NCBI RefSeq assembly: GCF_009905215.1
Contig: NZ_CP047593.1
Location: 1,058,900-1,122,899, forward strand
Length of the DNA: 64,000 nucleotides
Source: Tichowtungia aerotolerans
GTDB taxonomy: Bacteria > Verrucomicrobiota > Kiritimatiellia > Kiritimatiellales > Tichowtungiaceae
Direction of reading: 5' to 3'
Shown here: in pieces, positions 17,795 through 27,084 of the stretch
Numbering within the stretch: position 1 is the stretch's first letter
Layout: each line of letters begins with the position of its first letter
Translations under genes and position numbers: made by a program
The notes under the pieces: generated by a model
Seen by the model: only the letters and a program-made list of their open reading frames with translations
Told to the model about the DNA's origin: nothing
Databases searched by the model: none

Positions 17795-20329
17795 ATGAAT
17801 CCCAGAGAACTCCCAATTTATGAACTGCGCGACGAGCTGACCGAAGCGCTGCGCACCGAAAACCGCCTGCTGATCGAAGCGCCGACCGGCTCGGGCAAAT
17901 CCACCCAGATCCCGCAGATAGTGCTCGACGGCGGAACGGCCGGCCCCGGCGAAGTCGTTGTTCTGCAGCCGCGTCGGCTGGCCGCGCGCCTGCTCGCGCG
18001 CCGCGTCGCGTTCGAGCGCAGTGTCGAGCTCGGCGGCGAAGTCGGCTATCAGGTCCGCATGGAGCGCCACGTCTCCGACAAAACCATGATCCGCTACGTT
18101 ACCGAAGGGATTCTTCTTCGGCAGTTCCTCTCCGATCCGAAGCTGAAGGGCGTCTCGACCATCATCTTCGACGAATTTCACGAGCGCCACATCTACGGCG
18201 ACATCACCCTGGCCCGCGCCCTGCTCCTGCAGCAGACGCGCCCCGACCTAAAAGTCATCGTCATGTCCGCCACGCTCGACGCCGGGCCGCTGCGCGACTA
18301 CCTCGCCCCCTGCCGCGAACTCAAAAGTGAAGGCCGCATGTATCCGGTCGAAATCGAATACTCGCCCAAACGCATCGACTTTAAACACCACCCCGTCTGG
18401 GAAGCCGCCGCCGATGCCTTTGAAACAGCCATCGAAGGCGGCGCGGAAGGCGACGTCCTCGTATTCATGCCCGGCGCCTACGAAATCGCCCGCACTGTCG
18501 AAGCCATCCGCGGCAGAAAATGCGCCCGCGAATTTGCGGTGCTTCCGCTGCACGGCGAACTGCGCGCCAACGAACAGGATGCCGCCGTCGGCGACTGCGG
18601 ACAGCGCAAATGCGTCGTCGCCACCAATGTTGCCGAAACATCGATCACCATCGACGGCATCCGCGTTGTCATCGACTCCGGCCTCGCGCGTATCGCGCGT
18701 TACGATCCGCGCCGCGGCATTGACACCCTGCTCGTCGAGCGCATCTCGCAGGCCTCGGCCGCGCAGCGCGCCGGCCGCGGCGGACGCACCGCCCCCGGGG
18801 TCTGTATGCGCCTCTGGACCGAAAAAGAGCACGCCGCCCGTCCTGCACAGGAACTGCCGGAAATCCTGCGGCACGATTTGGCCGAGGTTGTCCTCACATT
18901 AAAAGCCGGTGGCATAACCGACATCGAAAATTTCCAATGGTTGGAAAAACCGGATCCGCTTTCACTGGAACGAACGCTCACGTTGCTCACCGATCTTGGC
19001 GCACTCGACCACGATGGCAACCTGACCGAAGTCGGACAAAAAATGGTCAGATTTCCGATGCACCCGCGCTATGCGCGCATGCTGCTGGCCGGACAAGACT
19101 ATGAATGCGTTCGGCAGGCCTGCCTGATCGCCGCGCTCACGCAGGGCCGCGGCATTTTAGAACGCAACAAAGGCAAACAGACGAGGGGACAGCGCGACGA
19201 CCTGCTCGGCGAAGATGATGTCTCCGACTTCAAACGCCTCATGCGCGCATGGGTTTTCGCTGATAAAAACGGATTCCGCGCCGATGCCTGCCGCAAGCTC
19301 GGCATCCACGGCGGCGCCGCGCGGCAGGTCAAACCGCTCTACGAACGCTTCCTGAAAATCGCCAAAAGCGAAGGCCTCACCATCAATACCCGCCCGCCAG
19401 AGGACGAGGATTTGCAGAAGTGCATCCTGACCGCCTTTTCCGATCAGGTCGCGAAACGACGCGATCAGGGCACGCTGCACTGCGAAGTTGTTCACGGCCG
19501 CTCGGGCGACCTCGACCGCGACTCGATGGTGCGCGATGCAGAGCTGTTCGTTGCCGCCGAGATTGCGGAGATTGAAGGAAGCCGCGAACTGAATGTGCGC
19601 CTCAACCTCTGCACCGCCATCGAAGAAGAATGGCTCGAAGAGCTGTTCCCCGACGACATGGACGCGCATAAAAAGACCATCTTCAACCCGATGCTCAAGC
19701 GGGTGGTCACCAAACGCTGGACCGAGTTCCGGGGATTGGAACTCGATGCCATTTTTTCGCAGGAAGTCGACGAACAGGAAGCCGCGGAAATCATCGCCGC
19801 CGAAGTGATCGCCGGGCGGCTCGACATCCCCAAATGGGACGAACAGATTGAGCGGTGGATCACCCGCGTTAACTGTCTTGCTCAGAACTGCCCGGACTAC
19901 GGTATTCCGGAAATCGATGATGAAGCGCGCGAGACGATGGTTCAGGAAATCTGCCTTGGCGCGGTCTGCCGCAAGGACCTCAAAGAGCGACCGGTCAAAA
20001 AAGTCGTCAAATCATGGCTGACACCCGCTCAGCGCGATATGATCGACAAACAGGCCCCGGAAAAAATCACCCTGCCAAGCGGCTTCGGCTGCCGTGTGCG
20101 TTACGAACCAAATCAGCCGCCCATTATTTCCGCCACCATCCAGAAGCTTTACGGGCTCGAAGAAAGTCCGCGCATCGGTTTCGGACAGATCCCCGTCGTC
20201 GTCGAAGCGCTCGCGCCCAACCGGCGCCCGCAGCAGAAAACCACCGACATGAAATCCTTCTGGGCCAACTCCTACCCAATGCTGAAAAAAGAGCTCAAAG
20301 GCCGATATCCCAAACATGAGTGGAAATAA
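17795..20329 (+). CDS. HrpA/HrpB-type ATP-dependent RNA helicase
   Basis: 844 residues. Motif I APTGSGKST (29-37), motif II DEFH at 126-129 (in place of DEAH), motif III SAT (158-160), then NVAETSITI and QRAGRGGR in the second RecA domain, followed by the HrpB-type C-terminal extension. It is a DEAH-family helicase presumed to act on RNA in the cytoplasm. The DEFH variant is unusual but keeps the Asp and Glu. The gene stops 21 bp before the tRNA fragment that starts the island, so it is the last backbone gene on this side. Confidence 0.85.
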   Translation: MNPRELPIYELRDELTEALRTENRLLIEAPTGSGKSTQIPQIVLDGGTAGPGEVVVLQPRRLAARLLARRVAFERSVELGGEVGYQVRMERHVSDKTMIRYVTEGILLRQFLSDPKLKGVSTIIFDEFHERHIYGDITLARALLLQQTRPDLKVIVMSATLDAGPLRDYLAPCRELKSEGRMYPVEIEYSPKRIDFKHHPVWEAAADAFETAIEGGAEGDVLVFMPGAYEIARTVEAIRGRKCAREFAVLPLHGELRANEQDAAVGDCGQRKCVVATNVAETSITIDGIRVVIDSGLARIARYDPRRGIDTLLVERISQASAAQRAGRGGRTAPGVCMRLWTEKEHAARPAQELPEILRHDLAEVVLTLKAGGITDIENFQWLEKPDPLSLERTLTLLTDLGALDHDGNLTEVGQKMVRFPMHPRYARMLLAGQDYECVRQACLIAALTQGRGILERNKGKQTRGQRDDLLGEDDVSDFKRLMRAWVFADKNGFRADACRKLGIHGGAARQVKPLYERFLKIAKSEGLTINTRPPEDEDLQKCILTAFSDQVAKRRDQGTLHCEVVHGRSGDLDRDSMVRDAELFVAAEIAEIEGSRELNVRLNLCTAIEEEWLEELFPDDMDAHKKTIFNPMLKRVVTKRWTEFRGLELDAIFSQEVDEQEAAEIIAAEVIAGRLDIPKWDEQIERWITRVNCLAQNCPDYGIPEIDDEARETMVQEICLGAVCRKDLKERPVKKVVKSWLTPAQRDMIDKQAPEKITLPSGFGCRVRYEPNQPPIISATIQKLYGLEESPRIGFGQIPVVVEALAPNRRPQQKTTDMKSFWANSYPMLKKELKGRYPKHEWK
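18932..18946. repeat. Dispersed near-palindrome TTCCA-N5-TGGAA
   Basis: TTCCAATGGTTGGAA in the helicase gene, read as Phe-Gln-Trp-Leu-Glu. Confidence 0.75.
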
Positions 20330-20349
20330 GAGCGGCATGATAGACGAGC

Positions 20350-20407
20350 TGGTGCCCGGGGCGGGACTCGAACCCGCACGCCCAAAAGGACAAGGGATTT
20401 TAAGTCC
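20350..20407 (-). repeat. att site, left: tRNA-Leu 3' fragment
   Basis: 58 bp identical, except for two C/T changes, to the 3' part of the intact tRNA-Leu at 43164-43250. The tRNA 5' half is absent. This is probably the original chromosomal 3' end, displaced when the element brought its own copy. Confidence 0.92.
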
Positions 20408-20458
20408 GCTACAAATAAGCATTTCATCCTTTATTAATAGGCATATAGCAATTTATCT

Positions 20459-20480
20459 CGTGGCTTAATGTGGATTTAAC
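20459..20480 (+). repeat. Probable integrase arm-binding repeat, left copy
   Basis: 22 bp (CGTGGCTTAA, then GTGGA and TTA) matched at 43029-43050 in direct orientation with three changes. The copies lie 52 bp and 113 bp inside the two att repeats. Confidence 0.6.
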
Positions 20481-20539
20481 TTGCCTATTCTCCCTCTTTC
20501 GGGCACGTTTCGGAACGTAGACAAGCAAGGGGGCTCATC

Positions 20540-22000
20540 ATGGCAACGGAAGCAAAGAAGGCCGAGAAAAAGACCAGAGCCGCTAGGGGGACAGGGCGAC
20601 TTTACAAACGAACCAAAGACGGCAAAGAGTATCCTCCGACAAAGAAAAACCCGGGAGTGTTTTGGATTCAATACACACTGAATGGGAAACGAATCCGCCG
20701 ATGCCTGACCGGGAAAGACGGCAAGCCGATCACAAAACTAGAGGAAGCGGAGGCCGAGCGCAAACGCCTTACCGCACCGCTTCGCGCGGGGAAACAGGTT
20801 GAACAGCTTCAGGCGTTAACCGCTGCCCTTACGCAGGCTGAAGGCCAACAGGAGCAGGCCGCAGAGAACGCCGCGCCGGTTCTGCCGATTGTCAAAGCAT
20901 GGGATGCCTATCTTCAAAGCCCAGACCGCCCAGACAGCGGAACAGATACCCTAATCGACTATCAAGGCTACTGGAACGCCTTTGCTCGTTGGCTAAAAGA
21001 AAACCGCGAAGACGCCCAAGCGCTGCGCGATATCTCCCCGGAAATCGCCCACGATTACGCCAAAAGCCTGAGCGGAAACAAGACAAGCCCCAACACCTAC
21101 AATAAGCACATAACGTTTCTAAAGCTACTGTTCAGAGTTCTGGAAAAACCTGCCTGCCTAGCAGAAAACCCCTTTGCACCCATCCGCAGAAAGAAGCTTA
21201 AAACCAACGTCCGCCGGGAACTGACCATAGCCGAACTCAAAGAGATTCTTTCCCGCGCAACGGGCGACCTGCAAACCCTGCTTTACCTTGGCACCTTCAC
21301 TGGATTGCGCCTTGGGGATTGCTGTACGCTTAAATGGGGTGAAATCGATTTAGATCGCGGACTAATTCGCCGGGTGCCGAATAAAATTGCACACAATGAA
21401 AACGTGAAGCCCGTTTTGATCGGCATTCCAGCCGCCCTGTACGCCAAGCTTTCCGAAGCACCGCAAAGCAGGCGCAAGGGCTACGTGTTGCCGCGCATTG
21501 CTGAGCTCTACACATCACGCGGCGCAACCGGCCGACCGGACAAACAGCCGCAACTTTCGCGGGAGATTCAGGCACACCTTACCGCCTGTAATATTCAGAC
21601 CCTCAAAGAGGGAACCGGAAAAGAAGCCTATAAAACCGCCCTGAAAAAATGGGAAACCAACGGCAAAAAAGGCACAAAGCCGAGCCGCAAACGCGCCGTG
21701 GTAGAAGTTGGATTCCACTCTTTGAGACACAGCTACGTTACCCTGCATGCCGAAGCCGGAACACCGCAAGCCATGATTCAGGCCAACGTTGGGCACGCAA
21801 ACCCCGCAATGACCGCGCATTATACCCATGTAGGAGAAGAAGCCGCCCGCCGTGCAGCCGGAGCGTTGACGCTGAACGCCCTCTCTGCCATCCCGGAACG
21901 AACTCCATTACCGCCATGGGCGGTTGAGGTTGCAAAGAAGCTCAATTCCAAGAATTGGAAGCAGGTCCGGACCGCGTTGCTGAATAATTCGGCACATTAA
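20540..22000 (+). CDS. int: Tyrosine recombinase (island integrase)
   Basis: 486 residues. A basic N-terminus (about 1-75; arm-binding type) precedes a SAM-like core-binding domain (about 115-215) and the catalytic domain with Arg in TFTGLRLGDC, His-x-x-Arg in HSLRHSY, GH in NVGHANPAMT and the nucleophile Tyr in HYTHVGEE. It is expected to integrate and excise the island at tRNA-Leu. The gene lies 130 bp inside the left att site and ends in a terminator that an ISL3 element has entered. Confidence 0.95.
   Translation: MATEAKKAEKKTRAARGTGRLYKRTKDGKEYPPTKKNPGVFWIQYTLNGKRIRRCLTGKDGKPITKLEEAEAERKRLTAPLRAGKQVEQLQALTAALTQAEGQQEQAAENAAPVLPIVKAWDAYLQSPDRPDSGTDTLIDYQGYWNAFARWLKENREDAQALRDISPEIAHDYAKSLSGNKTSPNTYNKHITFLKLLFRVLEKPACLAENPFAPIRRKKLKTNVRRELTIAELKEILSRATGDLQTLLYLGTFTGLRLGDCCTLKWGEIDLDRGLIRRVPNKIAHNENVKPVLIGIPAALYAKLSEAPQSRRKGYVLPRIAELYTSRGATGRPDKQPQLSREIQAHLTACNIQTLKEGTGKEAYKTALKKWETNGKKGTKPSRKRAVVEVGFHSLRHSYVTLHAEAGTPQAMIQANVGHANPAMTAHYTHVGEEAARRAAGALTLNALSAIPERTPLPPWAVEVAKKLNSKNWKQVRTALLNNSAH
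21946..21960. repeat. Dispersed near-palindrome TTCCA-N5-TGGAA
   Basis: TTCCAAGAATTGGAA near the end of int, read as Ser-Lys-Asn-Trp-Lys. The middle bases differ from the usual NACAT, so this one may be chance. Confidence 0.5.
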
Positions 22001-22027
22001 CTTTCAAAACAACCTGTAGAAAAAAGT

Positions 22028-22052
22028 GCCCCGGTTAAAGCGGGGCTTTTTT
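22028..22052 (+). terminator. Rho-independent terminator of int
   Basis: GCCCCG/CGGGGC stem with a GTTAAAG-type loop, followed by six T. The ISL3 element inserted at the end of this T-tract. Confidence 0.85.
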
Positions 22053-22054
22053 AT

Positions 22055-23371
22055 GGTTCATGACCCATTTTCGGGGGACGAGGAGTCATAACGGAATTTT
22101 TGGTATCTTGCTTTTGCGAGAAACAACTACCAAAAGGAGATTCCGTTATGACCGCTCAAAAGATACTCAAAATTCTCGGTGAATGGGAAGGGTTCCGTGT
22201 CGGCACAGTGGGGCCGGCCCCAGGGGATCCGTCCGAAGTGTGGATCGAGTTGACAGCAGAAAATGGCTCTGGCCGTTGCAGTGGTTGCGGGTCGCTATCT
22301 CACACGGTCCATGACTCAACCATCCGGTGGATACGTGAACTTCCGGTCTTCGGGAAGACAACATGGCTGATGATTACACGACGGCGAATGCTTTGCCCCG
22401 CATGTGGCCCCAAGCTGGAAGCGCTCACTTGGCTGGACCCTTATTCGCGCTTTACCCGGCGCTTTGAAGAGTCCGTGGCTCGGTTATGCAAAGTCGCAAC
22501 ACACAAGCATGTTGCCGCTGAGTATGGGATTAACCGCAAGACGGTTAAAAATATTGAAAAGCGCTATCTGCAGCGTGAACTGGGGCCGATCAATCTCGCG
22601 GGAGTCGAGCTGTTGGCCATGGATGAGTTTGCGATCCAGAAAGGACATCGCTATGCCACGGTCATCGTCGATCCGACCTGCAAGAGGGTGCTCTGGATCG
22701 GTCGGGGCCGTACTCGTGCAGCAATCCATCCATTCTTCAAGTTGCTTGGCGAAGACGGCTGCAAACAGATCAAGGCCGTCGCCATGGACATGAACAGCTC
22801 GTATGAGCAGGAAGTTTGGGAGCACTGCCCGGACGCAGATATCGTCTATGACCTGTTCCATGTTGTCGCGAAGTATGGACGCGAGGTTATCGACCGGGTA
22901 CGGGTGGATGAAGCCAACCGCCTACGCGATGACAAGCGCGCGCGCAGGGTCGTAAAAGGATCGCGCTGGTTACTGTTGCGCAATCGAGACAACATTACCA
23001 AGCCAAGTGATCAGGTACGTCTGGATGAATTACTGGAAGCCAATCGGAATCTGGCCACCGTATACGTGATGAAGGCCGATCTGAAAGAGCTTTGGAGCTT
23101 TCGCGATACCCGGCAGGCGCAATCGTTCTGGGATCAGTGGTACGAACGGGCGGTTCAAAGCTCCATCGAGCCTCTCATAAAGTTCGCGAATCGTCTTGCC
23201 GGATACATCAAGGGAATCATCTCCCATGCCCGCTGGCCGTTGCACACCAGCCTACTCGAAGGTATCAACAACAAGATCAAAGTGCTCAAGCGAATGGCCT
23301 ATGGCTACCGTGATGATGAGTTCTTCTTCTTAAAAATCAGGCAAGCCTTCCCCGGAAATGGGGCATGAACC
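22055..23371 (+). mobile_element. ISL3-family insertion sequence, complete
   Basis: 1317 bp. Terminal inverted repeats of 24 bp begin GGTTCATGACCCATTT (left, 22055) and GGTTCATGCCCCATTT (right, inverse from 23371). Both flanks carry the 8-bp target duplication TTTTTTAT (22047-22054 and 23372-23379), the usual ISL3 size. Intact ends, an intact transposase and a perfect duplication suggest a recent, possibly still active insertion. Confidence 0.93.
22148..23368 (+). CDS. tnp: ISL3-family transposase
   Basis: 406 residues from the ATG at 22148, preceded by AAAAGGAG. An N-terminal Zn ribbon (RCSGCG ... LCPACG, about 39-91) and HTH (AAEYGINRKTVKNIE) are followed by a DDE domain: AMDEFAIQKGH, VAMDMNSSY and late SLLEGINNKIK supply the two Asp and the Glu. 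The right inverted repeat overlaps its stop codon. Confidence 0.95.
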   Translation: MTAQKILKILGEWEGFRVGTVGPAPGDPSEVWIELTAENGSGRCSGCGSLSHTVHDSTIRWIRELPVFGKTTWLMITRRRMLCPACGPKLEALTWLDPYSRFTRRFEESVARLCKVATHKHVAAEYGINRKTVKNIEKRYLQRELGPINLAGVELLAMDEFAIQKGHRYATVIVDPTCKRVLWIGRGRTRAAIHPFFKLLGEDGCKQIKAVAMDMNSSYEQEVWEHCPDADIVYDLFHVVAKYGREVIDRVRVDEANRLRDDKRARRVVKGSRWLLLRNRDNITKPSDQVRLDELLEANRNLATVYVMKADLKELWSFRDTRQAQSFWDQWYERAVQSSIEPLIKFANRLAGYIKGIISHARWPLHTSLLEGINNKIKVLKRMAYGYRDDEFFFLKIRQAFPGNGA

Positions 23372-23569
23372 TTTTTTATTACAGGCAGGTAAGGGTTCGT
23401 CTTTTCGCCCCAAAAACCCTTATTTTTCACCTTTTAGCGGGGCAAAAATTAGTACACCAAATAATTAAAGTTAAACCTTATATTTAGTTGATCTCCTGCA
23501 TATAAAAGAGGTCGAACGGGGCGTTATACCGTGCCCTGTTCGTCACACAAAAGCGCAGGAGAGAGCACA

Positions 23570-23842
23570 ATGAACAGCAGACTAATCGTTGAAACAGCAC
23601 TCGCATCAGACCCGACAATTACACCGGAACAAAAAGAGCGCATACTTGCCGGGTATGAATCGCCTGAAAAAAAACAACCTCGGATGCTGACCCGCATTCA
23701 GGTTGCCGAGCGATTACAGGTCCATCCCGGTTCCGTAAAAAGATTCGACCAAAGAGGGATACTAACCCCAGTCAGAATTACTCCCCGTGTCGTTCGATAT
23801 TGTGAAAATGAAGTTGATGCACTGCTCAAAAACCGGGGCTAA
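23570..23842 (+). CDS. Small HTH protein, excisionase-like
   Basis: 90 residues after the ribosome-binding site GCAGGAGAG. The C-terminal half (about 40-85: MLTRIQVAERLQVHPGSVKR, then VRITPRVVRYCENEVDAL) is a MerR/AlpA-type winged helix of the kind found in recombination directionality factors. It probably controls excision or transcription of the island genes that follow. The next gene starts 1 bp after its stop. Confidence 0.6.
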   Translation: MNSRLIVETALASDPTITPEQKERILAGYESPEKKQPRMLTRIQVAERLQVHPGSVKRFDQRGILTPVRITPRVVRYCENEVDALLKNRG

Positions 23843-23843
23843 T

Positions 23844-24245
23844 GTGAAAAAGCCCCCTCCGCCATTAAGAGCAATCCGGCAGAACTGTGTATCATGCTGC
23901 CTCGATCAGCCGAAGGAAACCCGGTTGTGCGGAGCCTCCAACTGCGCGTCATATCTATTACGAATGGGCAGGCGCGTTGACGGACTCCGCCCGCTGAAGA
24001 TTATCCGGGCGCATTGCGCCGAATGTTCCGGTGACGAAACGGCACAATCCTGTCGGGTGACAGACTGCGCATTGTGGCCATTTAAGGACGGTCATAATCC
24101 AAACCGGAAGGGCATCGGCAACCGTGCTCCGAATCAGGCCGGTTTGGAAAAAAACACCGAACTCAAGCGAGGATTCACGAAGAACCACTCAGCAAGACTG
24201 CCCATTACCCAAGTGAATAACCCATCGACAAACACGGGCGTTTAG
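23844..24245 (+). CDS. Cys-rich phage-type protein, unknown function
   Basis: 133 residues from a GTG right after the previous stop; the frame is open further upstream but overlaps the HTH gene. Two Cys clusters, NCVSCCLDQPKETRLCGASNC (about 12-32) and HCAECSGDETAQSCRVTDC (about 57-75), each precede a Leu-x-x-Arg/Phe-Lys-x-Gly stretch. They look like duplicated zinc-binding units seen in prophage and island proteins. No enzyme motif is visible. Confidence 0.6.
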   Translation: MKKPPPPLRAIRQNCVSCCLDQPKETRLCGASNCASYLLRMGRRVDGLRPLKIIRAHCAECSGDETAQSCRVTDCALWPFKDGHNPNRKGIGNRAPNQAGLEKNTELKRGFTKNHSARLPITQVNNPSTNTGV

Positions 24246-24258
24246 ATCGGAGAAAATC

Positions 24259-24519
24259 ATGAAACCTATTAACCTGTTCAAACAACAATACGAGGCGACT
24301 CAAAAGCCTCCGCTTCAACTACCGGATTGGAAACAGCCATGTGACCAATGCCAAAAGAACACTCCCTCAAAGGTTCTGTTTATGCGGGCGGGATATGGTA
24401 ACGCCTGCGCGGTCTGCGGACGCTTGCGCCGGGGGAAACCGTACCTGTCGAACGCTCAGCTCAACTCACTAAAGCCGAACACGGCAAAAGGTGGTCAGCA
24501 TGGTATCCACAAAATATAG
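24259..24519 (+). CDS. Small zinc-ribbon-like protein
   Basis: 86 residues, preceded by TCGGAG. CDQC (about 28-31) and CAVCGR (about 50-55) form a possible zinc ribbon; the rest is basic and polar. I do not recognise it. Its last 20 bp overlap the start of the next gene. Confidence 0.5.
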   Translation: MKPINLFKQQYEATQKPPLQLPDWKQPCDQCQKNTPSKVLFMRAGYGNACAVCGRLRRGKPYLSNAQLNSLKPNTAKGGQHGIHKI

Positions 24520-25591
24520 CAACGCGGGTCGACAACAGGTTTTCTCGCTAACGGAACATCAGATCAATGCCCTAATCCGCGTTAATGATGATGCTGCCAG
24601 TTTAATCGCGGCATTCTGCGTTCTCGCTGAGTCCACAGATGCATCAGGGATTTATGCAACGGCAGGGGCCAAGGCCATCCGGAAACGGCTGAGAGTTGGA
24701 TTGCCCAAAGCCGATAAACTTCTGAAGCAACTGGAATCCGGAGGATTGATTAAAGACCCAAAGAATACCACGGGGAACATCAGAAAAAACATGCCGTGCC
24801 GAGAAGGTCGGGCAACCGTTCGCTGGGTGCTTCCTCCGGACGATTCCCGCAAGGTTTGGATTGCATCCTCCTTCGTGAAAGGGTTTGGATCATGGCAAAG
24901 TCCGCTCCATACACTTCGTCAGGCGGGAACCGATGCCGCACGAATTCTCATGACCCTGTACCTCTATGAGGATATGCCCACGTACGGTGGTATTGACCCT
25001 ACCACGGCCATCTATCGCGACTATGAAACCGAAGCCATCTACACCCAACAGACTATGCCATGGCTCTTCCACACGTCTCAAGGGACAGAGTCAGTCAAAA
25101 TGGCATTTTGTTCGGATCGTCTTGATATTCACGAAAACGCAAACGGGGAAATTCATGAGTTTTGGAGAGCCTTCAAAAAGCTTGTCGATCGCGGGTTCAT
25201 TTATGAATGCCTTACCGTTTTCACCGGGGTGAAAATCAACGACGACATGTGCCTCCTGTACCCGCTTCATACATTTAACAAGCATGGCCACCCCCCCAAG
25301 GGCGAAGAATCTCTGTCGGGAAAGATGAACCGTGTTGCCGACACTTTCGGCCTTAGCGCCTCGGATTCCACGGGCCGTTTCTATGGGAAGTTTTCATTTA
25401 TCGCCGATGACGATGATGTACAAGCTGTCGGGATCTACCGCCTGCGCTTCCGGAACACAAACAAGGCATTTGATGACGTACTCCACGGGTGGCAGGGAAT
25501 TCAGGACTCGCACCGACACTGGTCAGAAAAGGCCGACCAATGGATACAGCAAATCCGGGACAAGCAGAAGATGGCAGATTCAGGTTGCTAG
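24500..25591 (+). CDS. Unknown island protein with N-terminal winged-helix-like region
   Basis: 363 residues from the ATG at 24500, which follows AAAGGTGG. Residues about 10-85 (LTEHQINALIR ... KAIRKRLRVGLPKADKLLKQ, LESGGLIKD) read like a MarR- or Rep-type winged helix. The rest (FVKGFGSW, MTLYLYEDMPTYGG, FVIADDDD-like segments) matches nothing I recognise. It is the last gene of the short plus-strand operon next to the excisionase-like gene, so a replication or regulatory role is possible but unproven. Confidence 0.5.
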   Translation: MVSTKYSNAGRQQVFSLTEHQINALIRVNDDAASLIAAFCVLAESTDASGIYATAGAKAIRKRLRVGLPKADKLLKQLESGGLIKDPKNTTGNIRKNMPCREGRATVRWVLPPDDSRKVWIASSFVKGFGSWQSPLHTLRQAGTDAARILMTLYLYEDMPTYGGIDPTTAIYRDYETEAIYTQQTMPWLFHTSQGTESVKMAFCSDRLDIHENANGEIHEFWRAFKKLVDRGFIYECLTVFTGVKINDDMCLLYPLHTFNKHGHPPKGEESLSGKMNRVADTFGLSASDSTGRFYGKFSFIADDDDVQAVGIYRLRFRNTNKAFDDVLHGWQGIQDSHRHWSEKADQWIQQIRDKQKMADSGC

Positions 25592-25806
25592 GACAAAATG
25601 GAACTTCATTACGAATGGATTACCCCTGATAATAAAAGGTGCAATAGCTGTTCGAGCCTATCAATATGTTCAATCAGTTCAATACCCTTCAATAACTCTC
25701 AATTCCCCTCTCATAAATGCCATGAGCATAGCCTCCGGCATGGGCGGCACGCATTTGGAAGGAAGGAGGGTACAAAGGCGGCGAAAAATATGCGTGTGCC
25801 GTAATT

Positions 25807-25824
25807 TCTCGCGCGCGCGCGAGA
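25807..25824. terminator. Alternating CG palindrome between convergent genes
   Basis: TCTCGCGCGCGCGCGAGA is an 18-bp perfect palindrome followed by an A-rich run. It lies in the 288-bp gap (25592-25879) between convergent genes and probably ends transcription on the minus strand. Nothing else credible is in the gap. Confidence 0.4.
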
Positions 25825-25879
25825 GAGAAAAAATCCGGGAGCTATTCGACGGTCAAAACGGTCTTTGGGTCGGATCAGG

Positions 25880-27067
25880 TTAAACAGCCCTGAGTCGTCG
25901 TTCCCGCCAGCGTAGAGATTCCGCTTTGGGGCTGAACCGTGAATCATGCGGCGGAATCAGGGTTTTCCCATGCAAGTCAATCAAGGCCCGCTGGGAATCG
26001 ACTCGATCATCAATTCCATCGCGGACATGCCATTTGTTATCTGAGCAGGGGAATATCCATTCCTGATCCATCGCCCAGTGATGATTTTTGCAGAGCGTTA
26101 ACCCGTTGCGTGGGTCATCATCATGCGATTCTGAAAACGGTATAATATGCGCCGCGTCTACCAACGAAGTTCCCTCAAACCAAATTCTCAACCCGCATGC
26201 CGCACATTGAAAGTGGTAGGCCTGTTTTACAACCCGGGCGAAGGCTAAATCGCGAACATCCTCTTTTACTACGCCGGGGGCTTTTTGTTCGCCGCGAAGA
26301 GCTTTCGCATAGAGGCCCACACCTTCCTCCTGTTCGGCCAATGCCATCAACTCATCGAAATGCTCAGAAAAATAGCGCCGGATCATAGCCTCCCGGATTT
26401 CCTGTCTTACAGATTCTGATAGAAGCGCGGCAAATAGCCCGTCTTCTAGAAAAGCCCCGTCAATAATCTCGGTCATTACGTTCGGGCCACGGGGACGATC
26501 CATTACCCGGTACGCAGCTTCTTGTCCGGCTCGTACGGAATGGTGCCAGAACGGAGCCGTTTTCAAATGCCAGAACGGGTTGAGCGGGGTGCAGGAATCC
26601 GCCGGGGTTTTTACCACATCAAAATAGCGCTTAAAATGCTCCAGCAGTTCCGGGCCATATTCGATACGATTTCCCGAGGTTTCGCCCCCAGCAATCAAAT
26701 CGATGACGGCCAGCATCATGATTGCCTTGTGCGGGCTCGTATGCCCGTTCTGCGTATTCATCCGCATAGAGACAAGCTGGTCGATGTACTTTGAATAATC
26801 TATCCCTGCCGCATTTGGGGCGAGAGAGACGACATAATCTGCGAAGAGGGGAGCCTGTACAGCCCGGTAACTTTTTTTTCGCTCTTCTGGCGTGGCTCCC
26901 TCAACAGTGCATTGATGCTCGGCATGCGCATCCCAGCCAAACGGCCAGTCCTCAAACACATGACCTTTACAAATCGGGCAGAGAACACGCTGGTGCAATA
27001 CCTGTTCATAGACCAGCTTCTCCGCATTAATGATAACCCCATCATTGTTCCGCTCAATAGAAGGCAT
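25880..27067 (-). CDS. HNH endonuclease, McrA-like, with possible DNA-reading domain
   Basis: 395 residues. The N-terminus has a Cys/His set (CPICKGH ... HAEHQC, about 35-53). About 108-180 (SPHKAIMMLAVIDLIAGG, then NPFWHLKTAPFWH) resembles the sulphur-binding domain that reads modified DNA in ScoMcrA-type enzymes. About 285-345 is an HNH_2-type nuclease: QCAACGLRI, DAAHIIPFSESHDDDPRNG, LCKNHHWAMD. This suggests a type IV enzyme that cuts foreign modified DNA. The sulphur-binding assignment is from pattern memory only. It is the last gene of the RM operon, 17 bp after hsdR. Confidence 0.7.
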   Translation of the reverse strand: MPSIERNNDGVIINAEKLVYEQVLHQRVLCPICKGHVFEDWPFGWDAHAEHQCTVEGATPEERKKSYRAVQAPLFADYVVSLAPNAAGIDYSKYIDQLVSMRMNTQNGHTSPHKAIMMLAVIDLIAGGETSGNRIEYGPELLEHFKRYFDVVKTPADSCTPLNPFWHLKTAPFWHHSVRAGQEAAYRVMDRPRGPNVMTEIIDGAFLEDGLFAALLSESVRQEIREAMIRRYFSEHFDELMALAEQEEGVGLYAKALRGEQKAPGVVKEDVRDLAFARVVKQAYHFQCAACGLRIWFEGTSLVDAAHIIPFSESHDDDPRNGLTLCKNHHWAMDQEWIFPCSDNKWHVRDGIDDRVDSQRALIDLHGKTLIPPHDSRFSPKAESLRWRERRLRAV

Positions 27068-27084
27068 GGCCTACTTTCCTTTTC

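Noticed and set aside
25592-25883. Plus-strand ORFs between the island operon and the HNH gene
   Set aside because: Overlapping frames of low quality across the CG palindrome, without a ribosome-binding site or neighbours on that strand.
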